64,000 nt of DNA from Oryzomicrobium sp. (GCF_021287045.1 NZ_JAJTBG010000005.1:1-64000), one strand, 5' to 3'; numbered from the stretch's first letter, positions 8,866 through 18,633 are shown. Notes: generated from the letters alone by a model not told the origin. Made by a program: numbers and translations.

Positions 8866-9687
8866 ATGGACCTCCTGCTCCTGCTCAAAGCCCTCATCCT
8901 CGGCCTGGTCGAGGGTTTCACCGAATTCCTGCCCATTTCCTCCACCGGCCACCTGATCCTGGCCGGCGACCTGCTCAACTTCAACGACGACCGGGGCAAG
9001 CTGTTCGAGATCGTCATCCAGTCCGGCGCCATCCTGGCGGTGTGCTGGGAATACCGGGCGCGCATCGTCCACGTGCTCGGCAACCTGGGCCAGACCTGGG
9101 CCCAGCGCTTCGTGCTCAACCTGGCGGTGGCCTTCCTGCCCCTGGCCCTGATCGGCCTGGCCGTGGGCAAGGCGATCAAGGCCCACCTGTTCAACCCGGT
9201 GGCGGTGGCCACGGCCTTCATCGTCGGCGGCCTGATCATCCTGTGGGCGGAAAAGCGCCGCCACACGGTGCGTGTCCAGGAAGTGGAAGACCTGACCGTG
9301 GTCGACGCCGTAAAGCTCGGCTTCGCCCAGGCCCTGGCCCTCATCCCGGGCACCTCCCGTTCCGGCGCCACCATCATCGGCGGCCTGTTCATCGGCCTGT
9401 CGCGCAAGGCGGCCACCGAGTTCTCCTTCTTCCTCGCCATTCCCACCCTGACCATGGCCACCCTGTACGAGCTGTACAAGGAACGGGCCCTGCTCTCCGC
9501 CGACGACCTGGGCATGTGGGTGGTGGGCTTCGTCGCCGCCTTCGTCTCGGCCTTCCTGTGCGTGCGCTGGCTGCTGCGCTACATCGCCAGCCACGATTTC
9601 ACCGTATTCGCCTGGTACCGCATCGTCTTCGGCATCGTCGTGCTGGCCACCTGGCAGATGGGAGCGGTGAGCTGGTCGGCGGGCTGA
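8866..9687 (+). CDS. uppP: Undecaprenyl-diphosphatase (BacA/UppP)
   Basis: Recycles the lipid carrier of peptidoglycan and polysaccharide synthesis by dephosphorylating undecaprenyl diphosphate at the inner membrane. The 273-residue polytopic protein has both family signatures: [17 protein letters not shown] (about 17-33) and [15 protein letters not shown] (about 162-176), with conserved Glu, Ser and Arg. Length and membrane-segment pattern are typical. The downstream hydrolase frame begins close to or inside its 3' end. Promoter: TATAAT at 8822. Confidence 0.96.
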   Translation: MDLLLLLKALILGLVEGFTEFLPISSTGHLILAGDLLNFNDDRGKLFEIVIQSGAILAVCWEYRARIVHVLGNLGQTWAQRFVLNLAVAFLPLALIGLAVGKAIKAHLFNPVAVATAFIVGGLIILWAEKRRHTVRVQEVEDLTVVDAVKLGFAQALALIPGTSRSGATIIGGLFIGLSRKAATEFSFFLAIPTLTMATLYELYKERALLSADDLGMWVVGFVAAFVSAFLCVRWLLRYIASHDFTVFAWYRIVFGIVVLATWQMGAVSWSAG

Positions 9688-9773
9688 CCGGCACCGCGGC
9701 GCCGGACGGGGCCCCGCCTCAGCCGGCACTGCCCGCCGCCCTCGCGCCCTGGGCCGCCCCCGGCCCCTGGGCA

Positions 9774-10721
9774 GTGACGGTGGAGGACGGCGAGGTTCCC
9801 GGGCTCACCCCGGACGCCCCCCTGGCAATCCGCGCCTACCGGCCCCGGCCCGACGTCCGCCTCCCCCTGCGCGGCGTCATCGCCTACTCCCACGGCCTGG
9901 GCGGGGATCGCCGCTCCGGCGCCGCCTGGCTGTCCCACTGGTCCAGCCACGGTTTTCTCGGCGTGGCCCTGACCCACCGCCACGAACGGCCGATCGACGG
10001 CTCGCCCCTGCAACTGCGCCGCGCCCTGCGCGAGGCCCTGGCCGCAAAGGCACTACGCACGCGGGTTGCCGAGATGCATGCCCTGATCGCCGCGCTGGTG
10101 GCCGATCTCCAGACCACCCCTCTGGAAACGCCCGTCCCTATTGGAGTTGCCGGCCACTCCTTCGGCGGCGTCACCGTCCAGGCCCTGGCCGGCGAGCGGC
10201 GCATCCACGACGACCTGGCCCCGGCCGAGGCGGCTCATCCGGGTGCCGCCGCATCGGGCACACCCGCCAGCGCCGCCAACGCCACCAACGTTTTCCACGC
10301 CCCGGTGGCGAACCTGGGGGCCGCCCTGGCCTTCTCCCCCTCGGCCCGGGCCAACCCGCTGCCCCTGGCCGAGCGTTTTGCCGGAGTGGCCGCGCCCTTC
10401 ATGTCCCTGACCGGCACCCAGGATGCGGGCCTGTTACGCGGCGACATCGACGCCGCCAACCGTTGCCTGCCGTTCGAGCACATGCCGGCGGGCGGCAAGT
10501 ACCTGTTCGTCGCCGCCGACGGGCGCCACCCGGACTTCGCCGGCGAGGCGGTCGAGGCGGGCACGGCAAGGAGCGCCCCGCCGTTCCAGCCCTGGCTGCT
10601 CGCCCTGTCCACCGCTTTCTGGGCCGCCCATTTGGGCAACGACCCCGCCGCCCGGAATGCCCTGGCGGCCCTGGCCGGCGATCCCTCCGCCCTGGCGCCG
10701 CACCGCTTCGCCGCCAAATAA
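9774..10721 (+). CDS. Alpha/beta hydrolase (dienelactone hydrolase/PAF-acetylhydrolase-like)
   Basis: About 315 residues with an alpha/beta-hydrolase core: an AYSHGLGGDR oxyanion strand-turn, the nucleophile elbow GVAGHSFGGVT, a plausible acid in SLTGTQDAG and a plausible catalytic His in ADGRHPDF. Substrate unknown; an esterase or acyl-hydrolase is likely. The start is weakly defined: there is no ATG in frame after uppP, and the frame is open back into uppP. I take the GTG at 9774 (TVEDGEVPGLTP), but translation could begin earlier. No signal peptide is evident with this start. Confidence 0.7.
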   Translation: MTVEDGEVPGLTPDAPLAIRAYRPRPDVRLPLRGVIAYSHGLGGDRRSGAAWLSHWSSHGFLGVALTHRHERPIDGSPLQLRRALREALAAKALRTRVAEMHALIAALVADLQTTPLETPVPIGVAGHSFGGVTVQALAGERRIHDDLAPAEAAHPGAAASGTPASAANATNVFHAPVANLGAALAFSPSARANPLPLAERFAGVAAPFMSLTGTQDAGLLRGDIDAANRCLPFEHMPAGGKYLFVAADGRHPDFAGEAVEAGTARSAPPFQPWLLALSTAFWAAHLGNDPAARNALAALAGDPSALAPHRFAAK

Positions 10722-10780
10722 TCCGGGCCGGTCCGGACGCCCCGGCCCGCCCCAGACCACCCCATTCCCCGAGATTCGCC

Positions 10781-11401
10781 ATGCCTCCCATGCTCCTGTA
10801 TCTGCACGGTTTCCGCTCCTCACCCCAGTCCTGGAAGGCTCGCCTGCTCGGCGAGGCGATGGCCGCCCGGGGCCTGGCCGATGCGTTCGTCTGCCCGACG
10901 CTGCCCGACCGGCCGGCAGAGGCCATCGCCCTGGCCGAAGCGCTGATCCAGCAGGCCCAGGCGGCCGGCCGCCCGGTGGTGCTGGCCGGCAGTTCCCTGG
11001 GGGGCTACTACGCCACCTGGCTGGCGGAAAAGCACGGCCTCAAGGCCATCCTGATCAACCCGGCGGTGGCCGCCCCCACCTCCCTGGCCGACTACCTGGG
11101 GCCCCAGACCAACCTGTACACCGGCGAGGTATTCGTGTTCACCGCCGCCCACATCGCCGAGCTGGAAGCCTTGCAGGCACCCCGCATCACCCCGTCCCGC
11201 TACCTGCTGCTGGTGGAAACCGGCGACGAGGTGCTCGACTACCGGGAGGCGGTGGCCCGCTACGCCGGAGCCGAGCAGCGGGTATTCGACGGCGGCGACC
11301 ACAGCTTCACCCGCTTTCCCGAAATGATTCCCCAACTCCTTGAGTTCGCGGGGATTGCCGCGTCACACGAGGGCGGGAACGGCCCGGCGGCAAAGGTATA
11401 A
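10781..11401 (+). CDS. YqiA/YcfP family alpha/beta-fold esterase
   Basis: A compact 206-residue hydrolase of the YqiA type: YLHGFRSSPQSW at the N-terminus, nucleophile elbow LAGSSLGGYYATWLAEKHG, INPAVAAP, an acid in LLVETGDEVLDY and the catalytic His in GGDHSFTRF. E. coli YqiA hydrolyses short acyl esters and acyl-CoAs; the natural substrate here is unknown. The stop TAA at 11399-11401 forms part of a TATAAT promoter hexamer for the downstream RNase gene. Confidence 0.88.
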   Translation: MPPMLLYLHGFRSSPQSWKARLLGEAMAARGLADAFVCPTLPDRPAEAIALAEALIQQAQAAGRPVVLAGSSLGGYYATWLAEKHGLKAILINPAVAAPTSLADYLGPQTNLYTGEVFVFTAAHIAELEALQAPRITPSRYLLLVETGDEVLDYREAVARYAGAEQRVFDGGDHSFTRFPEMIPQLLEFAGIAASHEGGNGPAAKV

Positions 11402-11402
11402 T
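11397..11402 (+). promoter_or_regulatory. -10 element for the RNase II family gene
   Basis: TATAAT ends only 6 bases before the ATG at 11409. A start site 6-8 bases downstream of the hexamer would give a leaderless or nearly leaderless mRNA. No clear -35 is seen. Confidence 0.45.
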
Positions 11403-11408
11403 CCGCGG

Positions 11409-13418
11409 ATGTTTATCCTGTTTGAAGAAGACGGCGCCTTCAAGGCCGGTTCCGTGCTTGCCGACAACGACGCCACCCTGCAGGTGGAGTCGGCCTCGGG
11501 CAAGCGTTCCAAGATCAAGGCCGCCAACGTGCTGCTGCGCTTCAAGGAGCCGTCGCCCACGGCCCTGCTCGGCCTGGCCGAGAGCGAGGCCGCCGGCATC
11601 GACCCGGAATTCCTGTGGGAATGCGCCGGCGAGGGCGAATTCGCTTTCGCCGAGTTCGCCCAGGACTACGTGGGCCACGCCCCCGGCGCGGTGGAAGCCA
11701 CCGCCGTGCTGCTGGCCCTGCAAGCCGCCCCCATCTACTTCCACCGCAAGGGCCGCGGCCGCTTCCGCAAGGCGCCGCCGGACATCCTCAAGGCCGCCCT
11801 GGCTGGCGCCGAAAAGAAGCGCCTGCAAGCCGAGGCCATCGAACGCATGGCCGGCGAGATCGCCACCGGCACCCTGCCCGACGAGTTCCGCAACCAGGTG
11901 GACGCCCTGCTGTTCAAGCCGGACCGTAACCGTCCCGAGGTGAAGGCCCTGGAGGCCGCCATGGAGCGCAGCGGCAAGTCGGCCCAGGCCCTGCTGTTCG
12001 CCGCCGGTGCCTTCCGCTCGGCCTACGAGCTGCACTACAAGCGCTTCCTGTTCGACCAGTTCCCCCAGGGCACCGGTTTCCCCGAGATCGAGATTCCCCA
12101 CGCCCCGGACGACCTGCCCCGGGCCGAGGTCCAGGCCTTCTCCATCGACGACGCCGCCACCACCGAGATCGACGACGCCCTGTCGGTGACGCCCCTGCCC
12201 GGCATCGGCTGGCGCATCGGCATCCACATCGCCGCGCCGGGCCTGGGGTTCGGCCTGGGTTCGCCCCTCGACGGGGTGGCGCGCAAGCGCCTGTCCACGG
12301 TGTACATGCCGGGTAACAAGATCACCATGCTGCCCAGCGAAGTGGTGGACCGTTTCACCCTCTACGGCGGCCGCGACTGCCCGGCCCTGTCGCTCTACCT
12401 GACCGTCTCCGACACCTGGGAGATCCTCTCCCACGAGTCCCGCTGCGAGGTGGTGCCGATCGCCACCAACCTGCGCCACCAGGATGTGGAGCCCCTGTTC
12501 AACGCCGAAACCCTGGCTGGCGGTCTGGCCGAGTTCCCCTTCCGCGACGAGCTGCTCACCCTCTACCACTTCGCCTGCGCCTGCGAGGGCCGGCGCGGCA
12601 AGCCCTCGGCCACCCAGGGCGTCAACGACTACAACTTCGACATCGAGGGCGACCTGGAGAACGATCCGGACGGCTGCCGGGTGCATATCAGCGAGCGCCC
12701 CCGGGGCAGCCCTCTGGACAAGCTGGTGGCCGAGCTGATGATCGTCGCCAACTCCACCTGGGGCCGGCTGCTCGCCGACCAGAAGATTCCCGCCTTGTAC
12801 CGGGCCCAGGTCGGCGGCAAGGTGCGCATGACCACCTCGCCCCTGCCCCACGAGGGCCTGGGGGTGGACTGCTACGCCTGGAGCACCTCGCCCCTGCGCC
12901 GCTACGTGGACCTGGTCAACCAGTGGCAGCTGGTGGCCGCCGTGAGCGGCAAGACCCCGACCTTCTCGGGCAAGTCTGACGTGCTCTTCGCCGCCATGCG
13001 CGACTTCGAGCTGACCTACGCCGCCTACGCCGACTTCCAGCGCGGCATGGAGCGCTACTGGGTGATCCGCTGGCTGGCCCAGGAGGGTATCGCCCAGCTG
13101 GACGCCACGGTGCGCAAGGAAAACCTGGTGAAGGTGGACCGCCTGCCCGGCCTGCACCGGGTACCGTCCCTGCCCGAGCTGGCCCCGGGCTCCCGGGTGA
13201 CCCTGGCGGTGGACAAGACCGACCTGCTCGACCTGACCCTGGACTTCCGCTTCGTCGCCGCCCTGGGCGCCACCGCCGAGGTCCTGCCGGCCGACCTGGA
13301 TGGGGACGATGGGGACGCCGGGGAAGAAGTGGAAGCGGCGCCCGCCGCCACCGCCGTACCGGGGGAAGCGGCAGCGCCCGACGCCCTCCAACCCGCCCAA
13401 GCCGACGGAGCCGCCTGA
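11409..13418 (+). CDS. RNB-domain exoribonuclease (RNase II/VacB family)
   Basis: 669 residues. The RNB catalytic region is recognised by SIDDAATTEIDDALSV (four metal-binding Asp), YMPGNKITMLPSEVVDRF, LVAELMIVANSTWGRLLAD and WSTSPLRRYVDLVNQWQL (the conserved RRY.D). A short S1-like part ends the fold, followed by an acidic, Ala/Pro-rich tail from about residue 630. It should degrade single-stranded RNA from the 3' end in the cytoplasm. There is no recognisable SD upstream, in line with the -10 element lying almost on top of the start. The next gene starts 1 base after the stop. Confidence 0.92.
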   Translation: MFILFEEDGAFKAGSVLADNDATLQVESASGKRSKIKAANVLLRFKEPSPTALLGLAESEAAGIDPEFLWECAGEGEFAFAEFAQDYVGHAPGAVEATAVLLALQAAPIYFHRKGRGRFRKAPPDILKAALAGAEKKRLQAEAIERMAGEIATGTLPDEFRNQVDALLFKPDRNRPEVKALEAAMERSGKSAQALLFAAGAFRSAYELHYKRFLFDQFPQGTGFPEIEIPHAPDDLPRAEVQAFSIDDAATTEIDDALSVTPLPGIGWRIGIHIAAPGLGFGLGSPLDGVARKRLSTVYMPGNKITMLPSEVVDRFTLYGGRDCPALSLYLTVSDTWEILSHESRCEVVPIATNLRHQDVEPLFNAETLAGGLAEFPFRDELLTLYHFACACEGRRGKPSATQGVNDYNFDIEGDLENDPDGCRVHISERPRGSPLDKLVAELMIVANSTWGRLLADQKIPALYRAQVGGKVRMTTSPLPHEGLGVDCYAWSTSPLRRYVDLVNQWQLVAAVSGKTPTFSGKSDVLFAAMRDFELTYAAYADFQRGMERYWVIRWLAQEGIAQLDATVRKENLVKVDRLPGLHRVPSLPELAPGSRVTLAVDKTDLLDLTLDFRFVAALGATAEVLPADLDGDDGDAGEEVEAAPAATAVPGEAAAPDALQPAQADGAA

Positions 13419-13419
13419 G

Positions 13420-14310
13420 ATGAACAGCACCGCCCTGCCCTTCGCCCCCATGCCGCCGGCCGCCAGTTCCCGGCCGCTGATGGTCGGCATCGGCGCGTCG
13501 GTGCTGCTCCACGCCGTGCTGCTGTCGCTGCACTTCCAGTTCCCCGACGCCTCCCGGGCCCTGCGCGACAAGGCCCTGGACATCGTGCTGGTCAATGCCA
13601 AGTCAAAGCGACCGCCCAGCAACGCCCAGGCCCTGGCCCAGAACAACCTGGACGGCGGCGGCAACACCGAACAGGAGCGCCGCGCCAAGACGCCCCTGCC
13701 CCCGGCGCCGGAACACCGGGACGGCAACGAGCTGGAGCGCAAGCAGCGCCGCGTCCAGGAGCTGGAAGCGTCCCAACGGGCGCTATTGAGCCAGGCCCGC
13801 AAGTCCCCGGCCAGTACCGCCCGTGAGGCCCGGGAAACCGCGCCGAACGCGCCGCCCCCGTCCCCCGTGTCGGGCAAGGACCTGGCCAGCAGCGCCCTGG
13901 CCATGGCCCGCACCCTGGGCGAGATCGACCGCCAGGTGGACGACTACAACAAGATGCCGCGCAAGCAGTTCGTCGGCGCCCGCACCGCCGAATACCGTTT
14001 CGCCAGCTACGTGGAAGCCTGGCGGCAGAAGGTGGAGAAAGTCGGCACCCTCAACTACCCGGACGCCGCCAAGGGCCGCACCTACGGCACCCTGGTGATG
14101 ACCGTGGTGATCAAGCCCGACGGCACCGTCCACGACGTGGAGCTGAACCGCCCCTCGGGCTTCAAGGTGCTGGACGAGGCCGCCCGGCGCATCGTCCAGC
14201 TCGCCGGTCCCTACGCGCCCTTCCCCCCGGAAATACGCCGCGACACCGACCTGCTCTACATCACCCGCACCTGGTCCTTCACCCAGGGCGACCAGCTCCA
14301 GTCCAAATAA
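13420..14310 (+). CDS. TonB-family protein with periplasmic C-terminal domain
   Basis: 296 residues: a short cytoplasmic N-terminus, one membrane anchor (about 20-38, [17 protein letters not shown]), a long Pro/Ala/charged coiled-coil linker (80-170), and a TonB-like C-terminal domain (about 195-296: [46 protein letters not shown]). ExbB/ExbD genes are not adjacent, so it may borrow a shared motor or act in envelope integrity rather than iron uptake. It starts 1 base after the RNase stop, so it is probably co-translated. Confidence 0.88.
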   Translation: MNSTALPFAPMPPAASSRPLMVGIGASVLLHAVLLSLHFQFPDASRALRDKALDIVLVNAKSKRPPSNAQALAQNNLDGGGNTEQERRAKTPLPPAPEHRDGNELERKQRRVQELEASQRALLSQARKSPASTAREARETAPNAPPPSPVSGKDLASSALAMARTLGEIDRQVDDYNKMPRKQFVGARTAEYRFASYVEAWRQKVEKVGTLNYPDAAKGRTYGTLVMTVVIKPDGTVHDVELNRPSGFKVLDEAARRIVQLAGPYAPFPPEIRRDTDLLYITRTWSFTQGDQLQSK

Positions 14311-14329
14311 CCACGTTCCCACGTCCGCC

Positions 14330-15178
14330 ATGACCGACCGCTACTGCGTCTTCGGCAACCCCATCGGCCACTCCAAGTCCCCCGCCATCCACGCCGCCTT
14401 CGCCGCCGCCACCGGCCAGGACCTGACCTACGAGGCCCGTCTGGCACCCATCGACGCAGCCGACGGCTTTGCCGCGGCGGTGCAAGCCTTCGTCGCCGAG
14501 GGCGGCCGGGGCGCCAACGTCACCGTGCCGTTCAAGGAAGACGCCTACCGGCTGGCCGGCGCCCCGGGTAACCGGCTCACCCCCCGGGCGCAACTGGCCG
14601 GGGCGGTGAACACCCTGGCCTTCGGCATGGACGGCGTGCCCGTGCTCGGCGACAACACCGACGGAGTGGGCCTGGTGCGCGATTTGACCGATTTCCTCGG
14701 CGTGTCCCTGGCCGGCAAGCGCATCCTGCTGCTCGGCGCCGGCGGCGCCGCCCGGGGCGCCCTGGGGCCCCTGCTCGATGCCGGCCCGGCCGAACTGGCC
14801 ATCGCCAACCGCACCGTGGCCAAGGCCCAGACCCTGGTGGAACTGGTGGCCGCCAGCCATCCCCGGGCCCAGGTCAGCGCCTGCGCCTTCGCCGACCTGG
14901 CCGGGCGCCGCTTCGACGTGGTCATCAACGCCACCAGCGCCAGCCTGCAAGGCGAGCCGGTGCCCCTGCCCGCCGGGCTGTACGCCCCCGGCGGCGTCGC
15001 CTACGACATGATGTACGGCGCCGACACGCCTTTCCTCGCCCAGGCCCGCCAGCTCGGCGCGGCGATCTGCGCCGACGGGCTGGGGATGCTGGTGGAGCAG
15101 GCCGCCGAGGCCTTCGCCCTGTGGCGCGGGGTGCGCCCCGACACCGCCGCCGTGCGCCGCCTGCTGCGCCCGGCCTGA
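14330..15178 (+). CDS. aroE: Shikimate dehydrogenase
   Basis: Reduces 3-dehydroshikimate to shikimate with NADPH in the aromatic amino-acid pathway. The 282-residue protein has the family landmarks: [14 protein letters not shown] (substrate Ser pair) near residue 8, [13 protein letters not shown] with the catalytic Lys at about 68, the nucleotide-binding turn [13 protein letters not shown], the NRT motif, and [12 protein letters not shown] near the end. Length is typical. Spacing of 19 bases from the TonB-like gene and 13 bases to mtgA suggests one operon. Confidence 0.97.
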   Translation: MTDRYCVFGNPIGHSKSPAIHAAFAAATGQDLTYEARLAPIDAADGFAAAVQAFVAEGGRGANVTVPFKEDAYRLAGAPGNRLTPRAQLAGAVNTLAFGMDGVPVLGDNTDGVGLVRDLTDFLGVSLAGKRILLLGAGGAARGALGPLLDAGPAELAIANRTVAKAQTLVELVAASHPRAQVSACAFADLAGRRFDVVINATSASLQGEPVPLPAGLYAPGGVAYDMMYGADTPFLAQARQLGAAICADGLGMLVEQAAEAFALWRGVRPDTAAVRRLLRPA

Positions 15179-15191
15179 TCCCAAGTCCCCC

Positions 15192-15887
15192 ATGCTGTTC
15201 CTGCTGCGCTGGCTGAGACGGGGCGTCGTCGCCCTGGTGGCCGTGGCGCTCCTCTACCAGCTGTGGCTGTTCGGTTGGGTGCTGTGGTGGAACTGGGTCA
15301 ATCCGGACATGACCCGCTTCATGGAAATCCGCCTCGCCGAGCTGCGCGCGAAGGACCCCAAGGCCCAACTGAAGAAGCAGTGGGTCGATTACGCCCGCAT
15401 CTCGCCCAACCTCAAGCGCGCCATCATCGCCGCCGAGGACGCCCGCTTCGTCGATCACGAAGGCTTCGACTGGGAAGGCATCCAGAAGGCCTTGGAGAAG
15501 AACCAGCGGCGCGGCAAGGTGGTGGCCGGCGGTTCCACCATCTCCCAGCAGTTGGCCAAGAACCTGTTCCTCAGCCCGGACAAGACCCCCTGGCGCAAGG
15601 CCGAGGAGGCGCTGATCACCCTGATGATCGAGGCCGTCTGGGACAAGCGGCGCATCTTCGAGGTCTACCTCAACGTCATCGAGTGGGGCAACGGCGTGTT
15701 CGGCGCCGAGGCCGCCGCCCGCCACTACTACGGACTCTCCGCCGCCCAGTTGGGCAGCGAACAGGCCGCCCGCCTGGCGGGGATGGTGCCCAACCCCCGC
15801 TTCTACGACCGCAACCGGGGCGCCCCCGGGCTGGGGCGCAAGACGGCCATCATCCAGGCGCGCATGCCGGCGGCGGAAATCCCCTGA
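15192..15887 (+). CDS. mtgA: Monofunctional biosynthetic peptidoglycan transglycosylase
   Basis: A 231-residue GT51 enzyme that polymerises lipid II into glycan strands at the outer face of the inner membrane. One N-terminal membrane anchor (about 12-32) precedes the GT51 domain with ISPNLKRAIIAAEDARFVDH (catalytic Glu in AAED), GGSTISQQLAKNLFL, RKAEEALITLMIE and FEVYLNVIEWGNGVFGAEAAA. There is no transpeptidase domain, which distinguishes it from class A PBPs. It follows aroE by 13 bases, an arrangement common in betaproteobacteria. Confidence 0.96.
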   Translation: MLFLLRWLRRGVVALVAVALLYQLWLFGWVLWWNWVNPDMTRFMEIRLAELRAKDPKAQLKKQWVDYARISPNLKRAIIAAEDARFVDHEGFDWEGIQKALEKNQRRGKVVAGGSTISQQLAKNLFLSPDKTPWRKAEEALITLMIEAVWDKRRIFEVYLNVIEWGNGVFGAEAAARHYYGLSAAQLGSEQAARLAGMVPNPRFYDRNRGAPGLGRKTAIIQARMPAAEIP

Positions 15888-16061
15888 CCCGGGGGCGCGG
15901 ATAGCCCCACCGGCCGGAACTCCGCGCCCTGCCTTGTTTTCCGCTCCCCTGGTCCGCCGTGCCGCGACCGGCGCGGCCCCCGCGGCGACCTCGCCCCAGC
16001 CCCAGCAACGGCGCGCCTCTTCGCCCTGGCCGGTGTCAAAATTCTGTCGCCGCCCCGGTGC

Positions 16062-16067
16062 TAGAAT
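16062..16067 (+). promoter_or_regulatory. Putative -10 element of mgtE
   Basis: TAGAAT lies 45 bases before the mgtE ATG, after a locally AT-richer stretch (TGTCAAAATTCTGTC) in the 225-base gap following mtgA. A -35 match is weak. Nothing else in the gap is recognisable. Confidence 0.4.
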
Positions 16068-16112
16068 CCTGGGCACCCCGCCGCCCCTTTCTTCCCTCCG
16101 CCCAGGCCCGCC

Positions 16113-17573
16113 ATGCCGCCCTTCAACAACGACCACGAGCCGACGCCCCTGGGAGACGCCGACGCGCTGCAGACGCGCCTGTCCGAGGTGCAGACCCTGC
16201 TCGCCCGGCACCGCCTGGTGGAAGACCTGGTGCACCGCCAGGAAATGCCCCGCCACGATCTGGTCGAATCCATGGTGCACAAGCGCCACTTGGCCGAACT
16301 GCGCGGCAAGCTCGACAAGATGCACCCGGCGGACGTCGCCACCATCCTCGAAGCCCTGCCCCTGGACGACCGCCTGGTGGTGTGGAACCTGGTCAAGGCA
16401 GAGCGGGACGGCGAAATCCTGCTCGAAGTCTCGGACGCGGTACGGGAAACCCTGATCGCCTCCATGGCCCCGGCCGAGCTGGAGGCCGCCGCCCAGTCCC
16501 TGGATGCGGACGAACTGGCCGACCTGGCACCGGACCTGCCCCGGGAGGTGGTGCAGAACCTGTTCCAGACCCTGCCCCGGGAAGAGCAGGAACAACTGCG
16601 CGCCGCCCTCTCGTACCCGGAAGGCACGGTGGGGGCGCTGATGGACTTCGACATGGTGACGGTGCGCGAGGACGTCACCCTGGAAGTGGTGTTCCGCTAC
16701 CTGCGCCGCTTCGACGAACTGCCCGACCACACCGACCAGCTGTTCGTGGTGGACCGCAACGACCTGCTCAAGGGGGTGCTGTCCCTCTCCCGCCTGCTCG
16801 TCACCGAACCCGAGACCGAGGTCACGGCGGTGATGCGCAGCGACGCCCTGCGCTTCACCCCCAACGACCCGGCCGACGACGCGGCCGAGGCCTTCGACCG
16901 CTACGATCTGGTGTCGGCCCCGGTGGTGGACGCCGAGGGCAAGCTGGTGGGGCGGCTCGCCGTGGCTGCCGTACTCGACTACTTCCGCGAGGAAAGCGAG
17001 AGTGAACAGCTGGCGCAGGCCGGCCTGCGCGAGGAGGAGGACATCTTCGCCCCGGTGTGGAACTCGGTGAAGAACCGCTGGGCTTGGCTGGCCATCAACC
17101 TGGTGACGGCCTTCGTCGCCTCCCGGGTGATCGGCCTGTTCGAGGGCTCCATCGAGAAGCTGGTGGCTCTGGCCACCCTGATGCCCATCGTCGCCGGCAT
17201 CGGCGGCAACTCGGGCAACCAGACCATCACCATGATCGTGCGCGCCCTGGCCCTGGGCCAGCTGTCCACCGACCGCGCCCGGCGCCTGTACCGCAAGGAG
17301 ATGGGGGTATCCCTGATCAACGGCCTGGTGTGGGGCGGCCTGCTCGGCGTGCTGGCCTGGGTGCTCTACGGCTCCCCCGCCCTGGGCCTGGTGATGACCT
17401 CGGCCATGACCCTCAACCTGCTGCTGGCGGCCACCGTCGGCGTGGCCATCCCGGTCACCCTGGCGAGCCTGGGCCGCGATCCGGCGGTGGGCTCCAGCGT
17501 GATGATCACCGCCGTCACCGACTCCGGCGGCTTCTTCATCTTCCTCGGCCTGGCCACCCTGTTCCTGCTCTGA
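16113..17573 (+). CDS. mgtE: Magnesium transporter MgtE
   Basis: A 486-residue Mg2+ channel/transporter. The N-domain (about 35-145) shows the superhelical LH..DVA.IL..LP pattern (KMHPADVATILEALPLDDR). Two CBS domains follow (about 146-275), a plug helix, then five membrane segments (about 310-486) with the signature MPIVAGIGGNSGNQTITMIV. Cytosolic Mg2+ binding between N and CBS domains gates the pore in characterised homologues. It appears monocistronic, with a promoter at 16062 and a strong terminator behind it. Confidence 0.96.
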   Translation: MPPFNNDHEPTPLGDADALQTRLSEVQTLLARHRLVEDLVHRQEMPRHDLVESMVHKRHLAELRGKLDKMHPADVATILEALPLDDRLVVWNLVKAERDGEILLEVSDAVRETLIASMAPAELEAAAQSLDADELADLAPDLPREVVQNLFQTLPREEQEQLRAALSYPEGTVGALMDFDMVTVREDVTLEVVFRYLRRFDELPDHTDQLFVVDRNDLLKGVLSLSRLLVTEPETEVTAVMRSDALRFTPNDPADDAAEAFDRYDLVSAPVVDAEGKLVGRLAVAAVLDYFREESESEQLAQAGLREEEDIFAPVWNSVKNRWAWLAINLVTAFVASRVIGLFEGSIEKLVALATLMPIVAGIGGNSGNQTITMIVRALALGQLSTDRARRLYRKEMGVSLINGLVWGGLLGVLAWVLYGSPALGLVMTSAMTLNLLLAATVGVAIPVTLASLGRDPAVGSSVMITAVTDSGGFFIFLGLATLFLL

Positions 17574-17594
17574 CGGGTAGAGCCCCAGAAGTAC

Positions 17595-17627
17595 AAGGGC
17601 GGCCTTAGGCCGCCCTTTTCATTTTTT
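17595..17627 (+). terminator. Rho-independent terminator after mgtE
   Basis: A 10-bp stem (17595-17604 with 17608-17617), a TTA loop, and a T-rich tail (TTTTCATTTTTT). It lies between the ends of the convergent mgtE and HDOD genes. Confidence 0.9.
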
Positions 17628-17685
17628 GCCCCCCGCCCTTGCCCGGCACGGGGGCCGCCCAAAGCGGCCGGTTCCAGACTCCGGA

Positions 17686-18552
17686 TCAGGCCACCTTCAC
17701 GGCGCGGGTCTTCTCCAGGCGCACCAGGGTGTCGTCCACGATGTCGTCCAGATCTTGCTCGGACAGGCCGAAGAAGGCGCACACGGCCTGCTTGCCCTTG
17801 TCCCACTCGGCCTCGTCGTTGACCCGCAGGAACAGGTTCACGATGCGCTCGGCCAGCAGGTTGATGGCGATCAGGGTGCAGGCTTCGTCGGACAGCCCGG
17901 CCTCATGGTCGAGGGAGACGAAGTCGTGGTGCGACAGGATGGCCTGGCAGATCACGTCGGCCAGCCCCCACTGGCGGGCGAACAGGTAGCCCACCACGGC
18001 GTGGTTGGTGCCGTAGGCCCCATCCTCCACCTGGGTGTAGCGCAGCCCCTCGGCGGTATTGGCCTGCTTGAGGACGTCCTTGTAGTCCGGGTACTTCTGC
18101 ATCAGCAGCGGGATGCCGCAATCGTGGAACAGGCCGAAGGAGTAGGCGTTTTCCCGGGACGAGCCGGGCAGTTGCGCCGCCAGCAGGGCGCAGACGCTGG
18201 CCGAATAGGCGGCGCTGTCCCAGAAGCGGGCCATGGTCGGGGCCCGGGGGCCGGCAGCCTGGCTGGTCCGCACCAGTTGGCTCACCACCAGGTTGAAGAC
18301 GTTCTTCAGGCCGAGCAGGTTGAGGGCCTCGCCGACCGAGCCCACCTGGCGGCCGCCGAACAGGGGCGAGTTGGCAATCTTCAGCACCCCGGCGGCCAGG
18401 GCCACGTCCTGGCTGATCAGGCGGCCGATGCGTTGCAGGTTGAGGTCCTCCTGCTCCATTTCCCGGGACAGCTGGGTAAGGACGGCAGGGCAGGGAGGAA
18501 TCTGGACGCCCTTCAGGAGCGTGTCGATCTGGCTTTCGTCGATGGCGTGCAT
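17686..18552 (-). CDS. HDOD domain signalling protein
   Basis: 288 residues that are essentially one HDOD domain (about 15-215), recognised by IPPCPAVLTQLSREME, SQDVALAAGVLKIANSPLFG, VGEALNLLGLKNVFNLVVSQL and GLFHDCGIPLLM. HDOD proteins resemble HD phosphohydrolases but usually lack metal-dependent activity; they act in chemotaxis, c-di-GMP or stress signalling as docking modules. No partner domain (EAL, CheW, receiver) is fused. The start at 18552 fits the domain boundary; the open frame continues upstream but the extra residues look untranslated. Role here unknown. Confidence 0.88.
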   Translation of the reverse strand: MHAIDESQIDTLLKGVQIPPCPAVLTQLSREMEQEDLNLQRIGRLISQDVALAAGVLKIANSPLFGGRQVGSVGEALNLLGLKNVFNLVVSQLVRTSQAAGPRAPTMARFWDSAAYSASVCALLAAQLPGSSRENAYSFGLFHDCGIPLLMQKYPDYKDVLKQANTAEGLRYTQVEDGAYGTNHAVVGYLFARQWGLADVICQAILSHHDFVSLDHEAGLSDEACTLIAINLLAERIVNLFLRVNDEAEWDKGKQAVCAFFGLSEQDLDDIVDDTLVRLEKTRAVKVA

Positions 18553-18633
18553 GGGCGGCGGCTGGACGCAGGGTTGCTTGCGTGGATCGCGGCGGGGGCG
18601 GGCCCATGCCGGCGGCAAGGTGGAAGACCGCCA

